Notes: generated from the sequence alone by a model not told the origin. A stretch of DNA of 38,046 nucleotides from Candidatus Woesearchaeota archaeon (GCA_017610005.1 JAFCCU010000011.1:1-38046); one strand, 5' to 3'; shown: positions 26,004 to 34,992, numbered from the stretch's first letter. Numbers and translations: made by a program.

Positions 26004-26345
26004 ATGAGGGGAAAGGCAATACTTTTAGTATTTGTATGTACAATTTTTTCTGCATTGGGGCAATTATTTTACAAATTTTCATCAGGCGCATTTGAATTTA
26101 ATATATTTAGTTTAATTTCAAATTATAATTTAATATTGGGCCTTTTCTTTTATTTTTTAGGGGCATTGTTATTAATTTTAGCATTAAAAAATGAAGAGCT
26201 TTCAAAAGTGTATCCCTTTATTTCATTAACGTTTATTTGGGTTTTTATCCTAGGAGTTATTATTTTGGGAGAAGTGGTTAACCCATTTAAGGTTGCAGGA
26301 ACTTTGGTTATTATAGGGGGTGTTAGCAGTATTGCGCGAGGATGA
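26004..26345 (+). CDS. SMR/EamA-like small membrane protein, half of a lipid-linked sugar flippase
   Basis: A 113-aa protein with four membrane segments, the size and layout of SMR-type half-transporters such as ArnE/ArnF. Marks are an N-terminal AILLVFVCTIFSALGQLFYK helix, a central LILALKNEELSKVYPFISLTF and a C-terminal FKVAGTLVIIGGVSSIARG helix. It overlaps an equally long sister gene by 4 bases; such pairs form heterodimers. Neighbouring GT2 and DUF2304 genes suggest the cargo is a polyprenyl-phosphate sugar. Drug export is the alternative for the family but not for this context. Confidence 0.78.
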   Translation: MRGKAILLVFVCTIFSALGQLFYKFSSGAFEFNIFSLISNYNLILGLFFYFLGALLLILALKNEELSKVYPFISLTFIWVFILGVIILGEVVNPFKVAGTLVIIGGVSSIARG

Positions 26346-26683
26346 TGTGGATAATAATAAGTTTAGCAGTCTTTTGTACAGTTCTTGGTGCAGCAGGAGC
26401 CCTATTCTTAAAAAAAGGTGGAGATAATTTTTCTTTTAACCTTTTAATTTTAGTAAAAAACTATTATATTATAATTGGCCTTGCCTTTTATGTTATCGCA
26501 AGTATTTTATTTGTTTATGCTCTTAAGTTTGGAGAACTTTCAATGATTTACCCACTAACTTCCCTATCTTATGTTTGGGTGACTATTCTTTCAAAAAGAG
26601 TTTTAAATGAGCCAGTTACACGAGCTAAATGGATAGGCATTAGTTTAATAATATTTGGAGTTGTGTTAATAACCTTAAAATGA
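26342..26683 (+). CDS. second SMR/EamA-like half-flippase
   Basis: Also 113 aa with four membrane segments. YALKFGELSMIYPLTSLSYVW and RVLNEPVTRAKWIGISLIIFG are typical of SMR/EamA C-terminal halves. It shares the central ELSxxYP pattern with its upstream partner, from which it probably arose by duplication, and it is translationally coupled on both sides (ATGA overlaps with the upstream and downstream genes). Probably the second subunit of the heterodimer. Confidence 0.78.
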   Translation: MMWIIISLAVFCTVLGAAGALFLKKGGDNFSFNLLILVKNYYIIIGLAFYVIASILFVYALKFGELSMIYPLTSLSYVWVTILSKRVLNEPVTRAKWIGISLIIFGVVLITLK

Positions 26684-27354
26684 AAATATTTATTGTAATC
26701 CCTGCATATAACGAAGAGAATAAGATTGGAAAGGTTGTAAAAGAATTAATTACTGCAGGATATAAAAATGTAGTAGTTATTGATGATGGAAGCAAAGATA
26801 ACACCTTTAAAGTTGCAAAGTCTGCTGGAGCGATCACATTAAGACATGTAATCAATAGGGGGCAAGGGGCCGGCCTTCAAACAGGTATTACTTACGCATT
26901 AAATAATGGCGCGGGTATAATTGTTACATATGATGCAGATGGGCAACATAGTAAAAATGATCTTCCTGCGATCATAAAACCAGTTAGATTGGGTCAAGTT
27001 GATGCCGCCCTTGGTTCAAGATTTAGAAAAACTGATTCAAACACTCCGCCTATTCGAAAACTGTTTTTGAAGGGAGGAGCCTTACTTTTTAGAATATTTT
27101 ATGGAGTTAATCTATCTGATTCTCATAATGGTTTTAGGGCACTATCTAGAAACGCTGCAAAAAAAATTAATATAACTAGCGATGATATGGCACATGCCTC
27201 CGAGATTATTGATGAAATTTCAAGAAAAAATATTAAATATGTTGAAGTTCCTGTTACTATTACTTATACTGATTATTCGCTTGCAAAAGGGCAAAATACC
27301 TTAAATGGTTTTAAAATACTTTGGAGGATGCTACTTGATCAATTGCTAAAATAA
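26680..27354 (+). CDS. GT2 glycosyltransferase, polyprenyl-phosphate sugar synthase-like
   Basis: A 224-aa DPM1-type transferase: IFIVIPAYNEENKIGKVVKEL, VVVIDDGSKDNTFKVA, RGQGAGLQTGI and the metal-binding TYDADGQHSKNDL, followed by GSRFRK. It has no evident membrane segment; the following DUF2304 protein may supply the membrane link. It overlaps the SMR gene by 4 bases. It likely forms the lipid-linked monosaccharide that the SMR pair flips. The sugar is not identifiable. Confidence 0.87.
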   Translation: MKIFIVIPAYNEENKIGKVVKELITAGYKNVVVIDDGSKDNTFKVAKSAGAITLRHVINRGQGAGLQTGITYALNNGAGIIVTYDADGQHSKNDLPAIIKPVRLGQVDAALGSRFRKTDSNTPPIRKLFLKGGALLFRIFYGVNLSDSHNGFRALSRNAAKKINITSDDMAHASEIIDEISRKNIKYVEVPVTITYTDYSLAKGQNTLNGFKILWRMLLDQLLK

Positions 27355-27355
27355 A

Positions 27356-27685
27356 ATGGAATCAATTCAAATTTTTGGGATAATTGTTGCAGCATTTATG
27401 ATATTTCGTGCAACTTATCAATGCTGGAAAAGAAAGATGAAAAGAAGCGTTTTTATAATATGGTCTTCAATTTGGTTTGTTGTGATTGTTGTTGCAGTTT
27501 TGCCTGGGACAACAACCATTGTTGCAAAACTATTTGGTATTGGTAGGGGGATTGATGTTGTAGTTTATTTGAGTATAATGGTTATGTATTTTTTAGGATT
27601 TAAACTTTACAATCGAGTGGAGGAAACTAGAAAAGAGATTACTAAACTTGTAAGGGAAATAGCTTATATGGAGAAAAAGAAGTGA
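27356..27685 (+). CDS. DUF2304 membrane protein
   Basis: A 109-aa protein with three membrane segments, a PGTTTIVAKLFGIGRGIDV loop characteristic of DUF2304, and a charged C-terminal helix (VEETRKEITKLVREI) likely to form a coiled coil. DUF2304 genes habitually follow GT2 genes like the one here, one base upstream, and probably anchor or regulate the transferase; the biochemical role is not known. Its TGA overlaps the next gene's GTG start. Confidence 0.82.
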   Translation: MESIQIFGIIVAAFMIFRATYQCWKRKMKRSVFIIWSSIWFVVIVVAVLPGTTTIVAKLFGIGRGIDVVVYLSIMVMYFLGFKLYNRVEETRKEITKLVREIAYMEKKK

Positions 27686-28839
27686 AGATTTGTTATATGA
27701 ATCCTGCATTGTTGTTAAGGCGCCCAATTGCAGAGATTATTGGGCAGGTTTCAAAAGATAATGAAGTGGGATTGTTAATCCCAAAAAAAATTGGAAAACC
27801 CTTAGATAATTCATTGCATTATTCTAAATTGCCAAACAATGTCAAAGTTTATACTTATTCAATTATTCAACCACCTGGCCCATATGAATGGCCAATTCCA
27901 ATAACTCCTATGTTTTTTATTCAGTTAATGAGGGTTTTATGGAAGTATGATATTTTACATATGTGGGCACAGTTTTACTTGTCAAACTTAATTGTTGCTC
28001 TTTTTTCATTTTTCTCAACTAACAAATTGATTTTAACAATGGATACAATTGCAGGTTACTCATTTTCTGCAGGTAAAACTTATGATAATTTTTTCCAATG
28101 GTACTACCGTTTATTTGGCTGGGTGATTTTTGGAGCGCCATCAGCAATAACCCTTTATGGCAAGTCTTTAATTCCTTTTTCAAAAAAGGCAGGAGTGCCA
28201 CAATCAAAATTATTTGTAATCTCAACAGGCATCAACATGGCTAAAAAGAAGATGGGAGATAGGAAGAAAATAAGAAAAGAGTTTAAGCTTAAAGATGAAT
28301 TTATTATCATGTATGGGGGGATTTTGGTTCCAAGAAAAGGGATTGATACTTTTTTAAAAACAGTTGCTAAATTAAAAAATGAGAATATTAAAGTAATTTT
28401 AGTTGGTGATGGACCTAATCGGAGAGAATATGAAAAGCTTTCTAAAAAATTAAAAATTGAAGATAAGGTTATTTTTACGGGGTTTAGAAAAGATATAATA
28501 GATTTTTATGCGTGTGCAGATGTGTTTTTATTTCCTTCAAGAGGAGAAGGTTTGCCAGGAGTTGTTATGGAATCGCAGGTTTTTAAGGTCCCAGTTGTGA
28601 CTTCTAATATCCCTTGTATTCCGGATTTAATTAAAGATGGCGAATCTGGATTTTTATGTGATATGGAAGATGTTAATTGTTTTTCAAAGAAAGTTTTAGA
28701 ATTAATTAGATCACATGATAAACGGGTAAACATAAGAGACGCTGCATACAAAAAAATTATGCTTCTTGATTGGAGTAATGTTATTGGAAAATATTTGGAC
28801 TTATACTGCCAGCTAGACTCCAGTGGAGGATGGTTATGA
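27682..28839 (+). CDS. GT4-family glycosyltransferase
   Basis: A 385-aa GT-B enzyme, start GTG 27682 overlapping the DUF2304 stop (GTGA). The C-terminal half carries MYGGILVPRKGIDTFLK, VILVGDGPNRREYEKL, VIFTGFRKDI and the donor-binding E-x7-E in GEGLPGVVMES, followed by DGESGFL. The N-terminal acceptor half is divergent (MNPALLLRRPIAEII). Such enzymes extend lipid-linked oligosaccharides from NDP-sugars on the cytosolic side. Coupled by 4 bases to another GT4 gene, so the two probably add successive residues. Confidence 0.86.
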   Translation: MKICYMNPALLLRRPIAEIIGQVSKDNEVGLLIPKKIGKPLDNSLHYSKLPNNVKVYTYSIIQPPGPYEWPIPITPMFFIQLMRVLWKYDILHMWAQFYLSNLIVALFSFFSTNKLILTMDTIAGYSFSAGKTYDNFFQWYYRLFGWVIFGAPSAITLYGKSLIPFSKKAGVPQSKLFVISTGINMAKKKMGDRKKIRKEFKLKDEFIIMYGGILVPRKGIDTFLKTVAKLKNENIKVILVGDGPNRREYEKLSKKLKIEDKVIFTGFRKDIIDFYACADVFLFPSRGEGLPGVVMESQVFKVPVVTSNIPCIPDLIKDGESGFLCDMEDVNCFSKKVLELIRSHDKRVNIRDAAYKKIMLLDWSNVIGKYLDLYCQLDSSGGWL

Positions 28840-29915
28840 AAATTTTAATGATCACACATGAGTACTATCCGAAAGGAAGTGGGATTGCAAATGTAGTTTA
28901 TAATCTTAATAAGAGCATGACCAGGCAAGGCCACAAGGTACATGTTTGTTCTCCAATTGGGCCTGACATAAAGATAGATAATACTTATAACAAAATTGAG
29001 AAGTTTGGAGGTTTTGGGATAGCAATCTTTTGGTATAAGGTAGGCAAGATTTTAAAAGAGTTATCTAAAGAATACGATAAAATTTATTTTCATAACCCTT
29101 TACTCTTTCATAAAGCATTAAGTGATAATATTACTTGTGTTGTCCACACATTGTTTTATTTTACATTCAAGGATTCTGATTTTAAAAACATCAAGAAAAT
29201 TCCGTATTACTTGGGAATGATTGAACTTGAATGGTTTTCTTATACTCGGTTAAGGAGGAGTAAATTTATTGTTACAAGTCCTAAAACAATCCGAGAGCTT
29301 AAGCATTATGGGGTAAATCAGAAAATCCCAATTATCTATAATGGGTATGATTTTAACATTAAGAAGGTGAAATTACCAAAAAAATGCAGTTATCTAAAGG
29401 CAGAAAAGACGAGGCTGTTATATGTGGGGCGACTTGCACATAAAAAGAATATCCCCAAGTTATTAATGACATTTAAGGAGCTTTATTCATTTAATAACAA
29501 TTTTGAATTAACAATTGTTCCTGGGCAAACAGAATCTGCAGATCATATTAAAAAATTTATTAAACATCATCAGATCAAGGGGGTTAAGATCCTGGGAGGG
29601 ATTACTCATCAAGAATTGATGGAATTATACAAACATTTTCATTATTTTATATCTGCTAGTATGTATGAGGGGTTTCCATTAACGCTTAGTGAGGCTTGTG
29701 CTTCAGGATTAATCCCGATATTGTCTCCAATTGAAATCTTTAAGCATGTAATTGAGACACTAAATATCGGTTTAATAGTTGACTTTTCAAAGAAAGATGC
29801 GGCGGCAAATATTAAGGAATTTTGCAAATTACCTAGGCCTACTGAAAAATTAAAAAAACTGTCAAAGAAATATTTTAATTGGGATTCAATAGCAAAAGAA
29901 TATCTTAAGAATTAG
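28836..29915 (+). CDS. GT4-family glycosyltransferase
   Basis: A 359-aa GT-B enzyme with ILMITHEYYPKGSGIANVVYNL at the N-terminus (acceptor side), LLYVGRLAHKKNIPKL, and the E-x7-E motif in SMYEGFPLTLSEACASG. The frame opens at ATG 28830, but GGAGG at 28825-28829 abuts that codon, while ATG 28836 has correct spacing and the usual ATGA overlap, so 28836 is chosen. It ends the plus-strand operon and overlaps the convergent reductase/epimerase by 11 bases. Donor and acceptor are unknown. Confidence 0.85.
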   Translation: MKILMITHEYYPKGSGIANVVYNLNKSMTRQGHKVHVCSPIGPDIKIDNTYNKIEKFGGFGIAIFWYKVGKILKELSKEYDKIYFHNPLLFHKALSDNITCVVHTLFYFTFKDSDFKNIKKIPYYLGMIELEWFSYTRLRRSKFIVTSPKTIRELKHYGVNQKIPIIYNGYDFNIKKVKLPKKCSYLKAEKTRLLYVGRLAHKKNIPKLLMTFKELYSFNNNFELTIVPGQTESADHIKKFIKHHQIKGVKILGGITHQELMELYKHFHYFISASMYEGFPLTLSEACASGLIPILSPIEIFKHVIETLNIGLIVDFSKKDAAANIKEFCKLPRPTEKLKKLSKKYFNWDSIAKEYLKN

Positions 29916-30819
29916 CTTTTTGCCAAGCGATTGCAATCTTTAAACCCTCAGATAAACTGGTCTTGGGAATCCATCCAAGCTCTCTTTTTATTTTCTCATT
30001 TGAACCAAAGAAGTGCATCCCATCCCCTTTCCTGTAGGGTCTTGCCCCAAAGTTAATATTACTATTACTTTTACAAAGTTCTTTGATTAAGGAAGATACA
30101 TCTTTGATTTTAACTTCTTTTCCTGAACACACATTATAAACTCCTGTTTTATCAGATTCAAGAGCAAGGATAATTGCATTAATTAAATCTCCAACATATA
30201 CAAAATCCTTTGTTTGATCACCTGGAGTTAAATCAACTTCATTTCCTTTCAAACATTCTTTTATGAAATATGGAATAAATTGGTTGTTTGTTTGGCCTTG
30301 CCCATAAACTAAAAATGGCCTAATTTCAATTATTGGAAGGGCGTGAATTCTTGAATATAATGAACAAAGTTCAGAGATTAATACTTTTGAAAGTCCATAA
30401 GCAGAAGTAGGCATCGGCTTTGTTTCCTCAGTAAATGGGGGGGCGTTATTTCCGTATACATCAGCTGATCCAATTGAGACAATTTTTTTAATCGGTTTGT
30501 CTAATAAGGCATTAAATACGTTTAATGACATTTCAAAGTTGTTTTTTACTATTGCTCCAATTAACTTAGGGTCTCGTTCAATTGAAGCTGCTAAATGAAC
30601 AACATAGTCAGGAGCAGTTTTGTTGATAACTTCTCTTACTTTTTCTTCATTTAGTAAATCAAGTTGGAAAAACTCTACATCTAGTTTTTCAATCCTTGAT
30701 CCAATAAATGGCACAATATCTAGCCCAATAACCTCTGCACCTAAAGAAATTAATTCTTTGATTAAGTTATATGCAATAAATCCAGTTGCACCAGTTACTA
30801 ATACTTTAGAGTTTTTCAT
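29905..30819 (-). CDS. NAD(P)-dependent epimerase/reductase acting on a CDP-sugar
   Basis: A 304-aa short-chain dehydrogenase/reductase with VLVTGATGFIAYNLI, HLAASIERDP, IGSADVYGNNAPPF and YxxxK in YGLSKVLIS. Because it closes the rfbF-rfbG operon it probably reduces or epimerises CDP-4-keto-6-deoxyglucose, comparable to RfbJ- or RfbS-type synthases. The frame extends to TTG 30828; ATG 30819 behind TTGAGGA is preferred, overlapping rfbG by 14 bases. The product isomer cannot be read from sequence. Confidence 0.82.
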   Translation of the reverse strand: MKNSKVLVTGATGFIAYNLIKELISLGAEVIGLDIVPFIGSRIEKLDVEFFQLDLLNEEKVREVINKTAPDYVVHLAASIERDPKLIGAIVKNNFEMSLNVFNALLDKPIKKIVSIGSADVYGNNAPPFTEETKPMPTSAYGLSKVLISELCSLYSRIHALPIIEIRPFLVYGQGQTNNQFIPYFIKECLKGNEVDLTPGDQTKDFVYVGDLINAIILALESDKTGVYNVCSGKEVKIKDVSSLIKELCKSNSNINFGARPYRKGDGMHFFGSNEKIKRELGWIPKTSLSEGLKIAIAWQKANS

Positions 30820-31855
30820 ATTCCTCAATTTGTTTTATTGCAAGTTCTTTTGCACCCACTTCTTTGAAATTTTTGTACCAATCGACTGTTAGTCTAATTG
30901 TATCATCAAAGTTTAATTTTGGGGCCCATTTAAGTTTATGAGTAGCTTTTGAGATATCAAGCGCCAATAGTTTTGCTTCATGAGGATGAACTCCTCCAGA
31001 AACATCTTTCCAAGCCCCATTCCCCCAATATTTTAAAAAAAGTTCTACCATTTCTTTTACATTGACAACTGAACCTGCCCTTGGTCCGAAGTTCCATGCT
31101 TCATCAACTTCTTCTGAAAATAATTTTTGTGCAAGAAGCATATAACCAGACAATGGTTCAAGTACATGCTGCCAAGGTCTAATTGACAAAGGACTTCTAA
31201 TCTCGATGGTTATTCCATTATTAATTGCCTTGACACAATCAGGAATAATTCTATCTTTTGCATAATCTCCTCCACCAATAACATTTCCTGCTCTTGCAGT
31301 TGCGATTTTTTTCTTTTGTTCTTTTAGAAATGATCTTCTGTAAGATGCGACTACAAGTTCCATACAGCCCTTACTTGCAGAGTAAGGATCATGACCACCC
31401 ATTTTATCATCTTCTCTATAACCGTGAACCCATTCTTTGTTTTCATAGCACTTATCTGATGTAATCATTACAGCGGCTTTAATACTCTTTGAGTGTTTGA
31501 TGGCGTCAAGCACATTCACAGTTCCCATAATATTTGTATCAAAAGTTTCAGTAGGAAAGTCATAGGATAATCTTACAATTGGCTGGGCTGCGAGATGAAA
31601 GACAATCTCTGGGGGGTGTTTTTCAAATACTTCTAAAACTCGTTTCTTATCTCTGACATCCCCCCGTTCATCAATTATTTCTGCACCTATTTTTGTCAAT
31701 TGGAAGAGCTCTGTATTTGGGTAATCCTTTAAAGAAAAGCCAATGACCTTGGCCCCGAGTTTAGTTAACCATAGGGTTAGCCAGCATCCTTTAAATCCAG
31801 TATGACCAGTTATAAGAACTTTTTTCCCTTTCCAAAATCTTACCAAATTTTCCAT
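30806..31855 (-). CDS. rfbG: CDP-glucose 4,6-dehydratase
   Basis: A 349-aa enzyme with the family-specific start FWKGKKVLITGHTGFKGCWL, HLAAQPIVRLSYDFP, the TSDKCYEN active-site strand, and YxxxK in HDPYSASKG. It converts CDP-D-glucose to CDP-4-keto-6-deoxy-D-glucose with bound NAD. Length and motifs match the family throughout. It overlaps the 3' end of rfbF by 16 bases, indicating translational coupling. The RfbH dehydratase that would lead to 3,6-dideoxyhexoses is not in the window. Confidence 0.93.
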   Translation of the reverse strand: MENLVRFWKGKKVLITGHTGFKGCWLTLWLTKLGAKVIGFSLKDYPNTELFQLTKIGAEIIDERGDVRDKKRVLEVFEKHPPEIVFHLAAQPIVRLSYDFPTETFDTNIMGTVNVLDAIKHSKSIKAAVMITSDKCYENKEWVHGYREDDKMGGHDPYSASKGCMELVVASYRRSFLKEQKKKIATARAGNVIGGGDYAKDRIIPDCVKAINNGITIEIRSPLSIRPWQHVLEPLSGYMLLAQKLFSEEVDEAWNFGPRAGSVVNVKEMVELFLKYWGNGAWKDVSGGVHPHEAKLLALDISKATHKLKWAPKLNFDDTIRLTVDWYKNFKEVGAKELAIKQIEEYEKL

Positions 31856-32610
31856 TTGGCTTCTCCGTTATCCCAAAGCTTTTGTAAGGTTTCCATATCC
31901 TTAAAGGTGTCCATTGCTTTCCAAAAGCCCTTATGCTTATAGATTGCAAGCTCTTTATCTTCAGCAAGTTTAACTAAAGGCTCTCGTTCAAGCATTATTG
32001 AATCATCTTTTATGTAATCTAAAACTTCTGGTTCAAAAACAAAAAATCCTCCATTGATAAAAGCATTTTTAACTTGGGGTTTTTCTTGGAAGTTTGTAAC
32101 AGTATTTCCATCTATGTCAAGTTCTCCCCATCTTGAAGAGGGTCTAACACCGGTTACGGTTCCAATTTTTTTATTTTTAATATGGAATTCCATTAATTCT
32201 TTTATGTTAACATCTCCAACCCCATCACCGTAGGTAACCATAAATCTTTCATTACCAATTAATTTTTGTAAACGCTTAATTCTCCCGCCAGTCATTGTGT
32301 TAATGCCTGTGTCAACAACAGTCACTTTGAAAGGATCAAGCCCTTTAGTGATCAGAGTGATCTTATTATTGGATAGATCCACTGTAAAATCATTATTCAT
32401 ATTATAGTAATTTAAGAAGTACTCTTTAATCATCTCAATCTTGTATCCACCGGCAATAATAAATTCATTATAGCCGTAATGACTATAGTTCTTCATAATG
32501 TGCCAAATAATTGGCTTATTTGCAATGTGGACCATTGGTTTTGGACGAAATTCAGTTTCTTCTTTGAGTCTTGTTCCAAATCCACCAGCCAAAAGTATAA
32601 CCTTAACCAT
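31840..32610 (-). CDS. rfbF: glucose-1-phosphate cytidylyltransferase
   Basis: A 256-aa nucleotidyltransferase with VILLAGGFGTRLKEETEFRP, KPMVHIANKPIIWHIM, YGDGVGDVN and GRIKRLQKLIG, matching RfbF closely. It forms CDP-glucose from CTP and glucose-1-phosphate, feeding rfbG. The frame opens at 32676, but ATG 32610 starts at the conserved strand and has GGAGGGAT seven bases upstream, so it is chosen. First gene of the minus-strand CDP-sugar operon. Confidence 0.93.
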   Translation of the reverse strand: MVKVILLAGGFGTRLKEETEFRPKPMVHIANKPIIWHIMKNYSHYGYNEFIIAGGYKIEMIKEYFLNYYNMNNDFTVDLSNNKITLITKGLDPFKVTVVDTGINTMTGGRIKRLQKLIGNERFMVTYGDGVGDVNIKELMEFHIKNKKIGTVTGVRPSSRWGELDIDGNTVTNFQEKPQVKNAFINGGFFVFEPEVLDYIKDDSIMLEREPLVKLAEDKELAIYKHKGFWKAMDTFKDMETLQKLWDNGEAKWKIW

Positions 32611-32648
32611 AAATAATCCCTCCAGTTTAAAGTTAAGTAGGAGCAATG

Positions 32649-32683
32649 CTTTAAAAAAATTTCTATCACAAATCATTTAAATA
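32649..32683. promoter_or_regulatory. divergent TATA boxes between rfbF and the FkbM methyltransferase
   Basis: On the minus strand ATTTTTTTAAAG (32649-32660) predicts an rfbF leader of about 20 bases carrying the GGAGGGAT site. On the plus strand CATTTAAATA (32674-32683) is centred about 26 bases before ATG 32705, giving a nearly leaderless message. Confidence 0.45.
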
Positions 32684-32704
32684 ACAAGAAATTTTTTAAG
32701 GAAG

Positions 32705-33412
32705 ATGTTAGGGAGCTTTTTTGATATCATTAAGACATTTACACGTCCGGATAGGTATATTCTTTCACATTTTAATTTATTACAGGTAAAAAAACTTAGA
32801 ACCTGGGATGGGCGGACTTATTTTGCTCCAGGAATCTCAGAATTTTATACAGTTGTAAAAGCTCCAAGAGAATATGATATAAAAAATTTAAAACATGGTG
32901 CAGTTGTGATTGATATTGGGGCCTGTATAGGGGCATTTTCTGTAATGGCAGCTACAAAAGGCGCAACAGTTTATGCATTTGAGCCAAATCCAAAAGTATT
33001 TTCTTATCTTAAAAAAAATGTACAGGGACTAAAGGTTCATGTAATGGAGTTAGGTGTATCAGATAAACCTGGGGCAAAGAAGTTTCATATTGTTAATGGT
33101 TTGGGAAGTTCTTTTACTAAAAAGGAAGGAGAATTAGTTAAAGTAGAATGTACAAATTTGGAAGAAATTTTTCAAATAAACAAAATTAAAGTTGTTGATT
33201 ACTTAAAAATGGATGCTGAAGGGGCAGAGTATGAAATTTTATTAAGTGCTTCTAAAGAGATTCTAAAAAAAATAAAAGAAATTGGGATGGAGTATCACAC
33301 AATTTCTGGCCATAACTCAAATGAATTAATTGAATTCTTAAAAGCCCAAGGATTTATTGTAAAAACAGAGAAGAAACATAATGGAATGGGACTTATTTCT
33401 GCGAGAAGGTAA
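32705..33412 (+). CDS. FkbM-family SAM-dependent methyltransferase
   Basis: A 235-aa protein with motif I VVIDIGACIGAFSVMAA (about 67-83), VYAFEPNPKVFSYL and the FkbM signature YLKMDAEGAEYEILL. FkbM enzymes O-methylate sugars and polyketides; here a terminal sugar methylation is likely. It is a single gene between divergent rfbF and the convergent flippase gene (8-base gap). The ORF start has AAGGAAG just upstream as well as a TATA box at leaderless distance. Confidence 0.88.
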   Translation: MLGSFFDIIKTFTRPDRYILSHFNLLQVKKLRTWDGRTYFAPGISEFYTVVKAPREYDIKNLKHGAVVIDIGACIGAFSVMAATKGATVYAFEPNPKVFSYLKKNVQGLKVHVMELGVSDKPGAKKFHIVNGLGSSFTKKEGELVKVECTNLEEIFQINKIKVVDYLKMDAEGAEYEILLSASKEILKKIKEIGMEYHTISGHNSNELIEFLKAQGFIVKTEKKHNGMGLISARR

Positions 33413-33420
33413 AAGAAGTG

Positions 33421-34953
33421 TTAAGGTTTTGTGAAGTTTGGTTTGAGATTTAGAATGTCTTCTATTGAATAAATTTTTAAGATGTAACCTAAAATTAAAT
33501 AGATTGTTCCAGAGGAGGTTATGCTCAATAGGGTGTTTAGATAAAACGAAAAAGAAAAGAGTTTTGAAAATATAATTAATGAAACATAAAAAAGTATTGA
33601 AAGAATAATGACTTTTAAGAAATTAAGCATTGGAAATTTTAGATCAATAAATCTTCTTGCTTTAATAATTGACATAACCATCATAATTAAGTAACTAACG
33701 GTTGTTGTAATTGCCGCTCCAGAAATCCCAAATTTGGGGATTAATAGTATATTTAAAATAATATTAACTGTTGCAGCGACCCCTATAATTTTAGTTGTTT
33801 CTGCGGGTTTTCCAATCCCTGAAAAAATTGAAAAGTTAAGCCTTGCAATAGATACCATAAATATCCCCAAGGCCAAAATTGATAAAGCAAGGGGTCCAGA
33901 AGGCGTGCTATATCCAAAGATATTTACCATTAAAGATTCACTTGAATAGGCTTTTCCAAATAGAATATCCAATAAGGGGGTTGAATAAACTGCCATAATT
34001 ATTGAAGGAGGGATTATTATAAAAGCAATTAAGGAGTAAAGTCTTTTAATCCATAAATTGAGCTTTTTTAATGAGTTTTTTGCATAAAGATTGGCAGATA
34101 CTGGGAACATTACAATTGCAAGTGAAGAAGCCAAATAAGATAATATTAGCGCCGTAGGTAAAACTGTATTATACACTCCAACCTCAGTGAGTGTTAAAAA
34201 ATATGTAATCATTAAAACATCAACATAACCTACAAGGTAAAATCCTAAAGAATTTAATGAGGAAGGTAGTGCAAAACTAAAAATGCCCTTAATCATTTTT
34301 TTAGTGATTATTAAATTTGCTTTGATATGGCTTAATAGTTTTATAGCATATGGCAAGAATATTAAAAAAGTAAAAAATCCTACTAGAAAAGAAGTTGCAG
34401 GCATCATGACTCCCCTAAATTGTGTTAGAAGATAGAATACCAGGGCAGTAAAAAAGATGATTACTTTTTGAAGAAAGTAAAGCAGGCCAACTGCAGTCAT
34501 TTTTTGAAATCCTGAAAAAACTGAATTTAAAAATGAGAAAAATAGGGATAGAATGATAAACACAGAAGCGAATTGAATTAAAGGGATGGCAGCATTATTT
34601 GAAAAATAATTTGCTGCAAGATACGGTGCTAAGTAAAATAAGGTTCCTGCGATGATTAATCCTAAAAATAATTTTACTGATGTAATAAATAGAATTACAG
34701 AGAATAGCTCCTCTTTCTTATTTGTGGCACTATGTGTTGAAATATACCTAGTTAATGCGCTTGATAATCCCAAATCTGCAGGAATATGAAGAAACATGTA
34801 TAGTGTAAAAACTGAGTAGAATAGTCCATATTCAGCAGGCGATATCGCTCTAGTAAAAATCCCTCTCGTAAAATATCCAAAAAGATTAGCAAGCATTGTT
34901 GCAATAAAGATTACTGCTGTACTTTTTGCAATTTTGGAGAAATACTCTGCCAT
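33421..34953 (-). CDS. Wzx/MVF-type polysaccharide flippase
   Basis: A 510-aa membrane protein with about 12-14 segments. AKSTAVIFIATMLANLFGYFTRG and ISPAEYGLFYSVFTLYMFL at the N-terminus are typical of the polysaccharide biosynthesis (RfbX/Wzx) family, as is FGISGAAITTTVSYL in the C-terminal half. It would move lipid-linked oligosaccharide across the membrane, supplying AglB or a surface polymer. ATG 34953 is leaderless behind its own TATA box. Confidence 0.88.
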   Translation of the reverse strand: MAEYFSKIAKSTAVIFIATMLANLFGYFTRGIFTRAISPAEYGLFYSVFTLYMFLHIPADLGLSSALTRYISTHSATNKKEELFSVILFITSVKLFLGLIIAGTLFYLAPYLAANYFSNNAAIPLIQFASVFIILSLFFSFLNSVFSGFQKMTAVGLLYFLQKVIIFFTALVFYLLTQFRGVMMPATSFLVGFFTFLIFLPYAIKLLSHIKANLIITKKMIKGIFSFALPSSLNSLGFYLVGYVDVLMITYFLTLTEVGVYNTVLPTALILSYLASSLAIVMFPVSANLYAKNSLKKLNLWIKRLYSLIAFIIIPPSIIMAVYSTPLLDILFGKAYSSESLMVNIFGYSTPSGPLALSILALGIFMVSIARLNFSIFSGIGKPAETTKIIGVAATVNIILNILLIPKFGISGAAITTTVSYLIMMVMSIIKARRFIDLKFPMLNFLKVIILSILFYVSLIIFSKLFSFSFYLNTLLSITSSGTIYLILGYILKIYSIEDILNLKPNFTKP

Positions 34954-34976
34954 TTTAATGAAGTAAAATTCATTGT

Positions 34977-34988
34977 GTATATAAATTT
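34977..34988 (-). promoter_or_regulatory. TATA box for the flippase gene
   Basis: AAATTTATATAC on the minus strand is centred about 29 bases before ATG 34953 with no ribosome-binding site between. Just downstream lies a small inverted repeat AATGAA/TTCATT (about 34957-34973). Confidence 0.5.
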
Positions 34989-34992
34989 GTTC

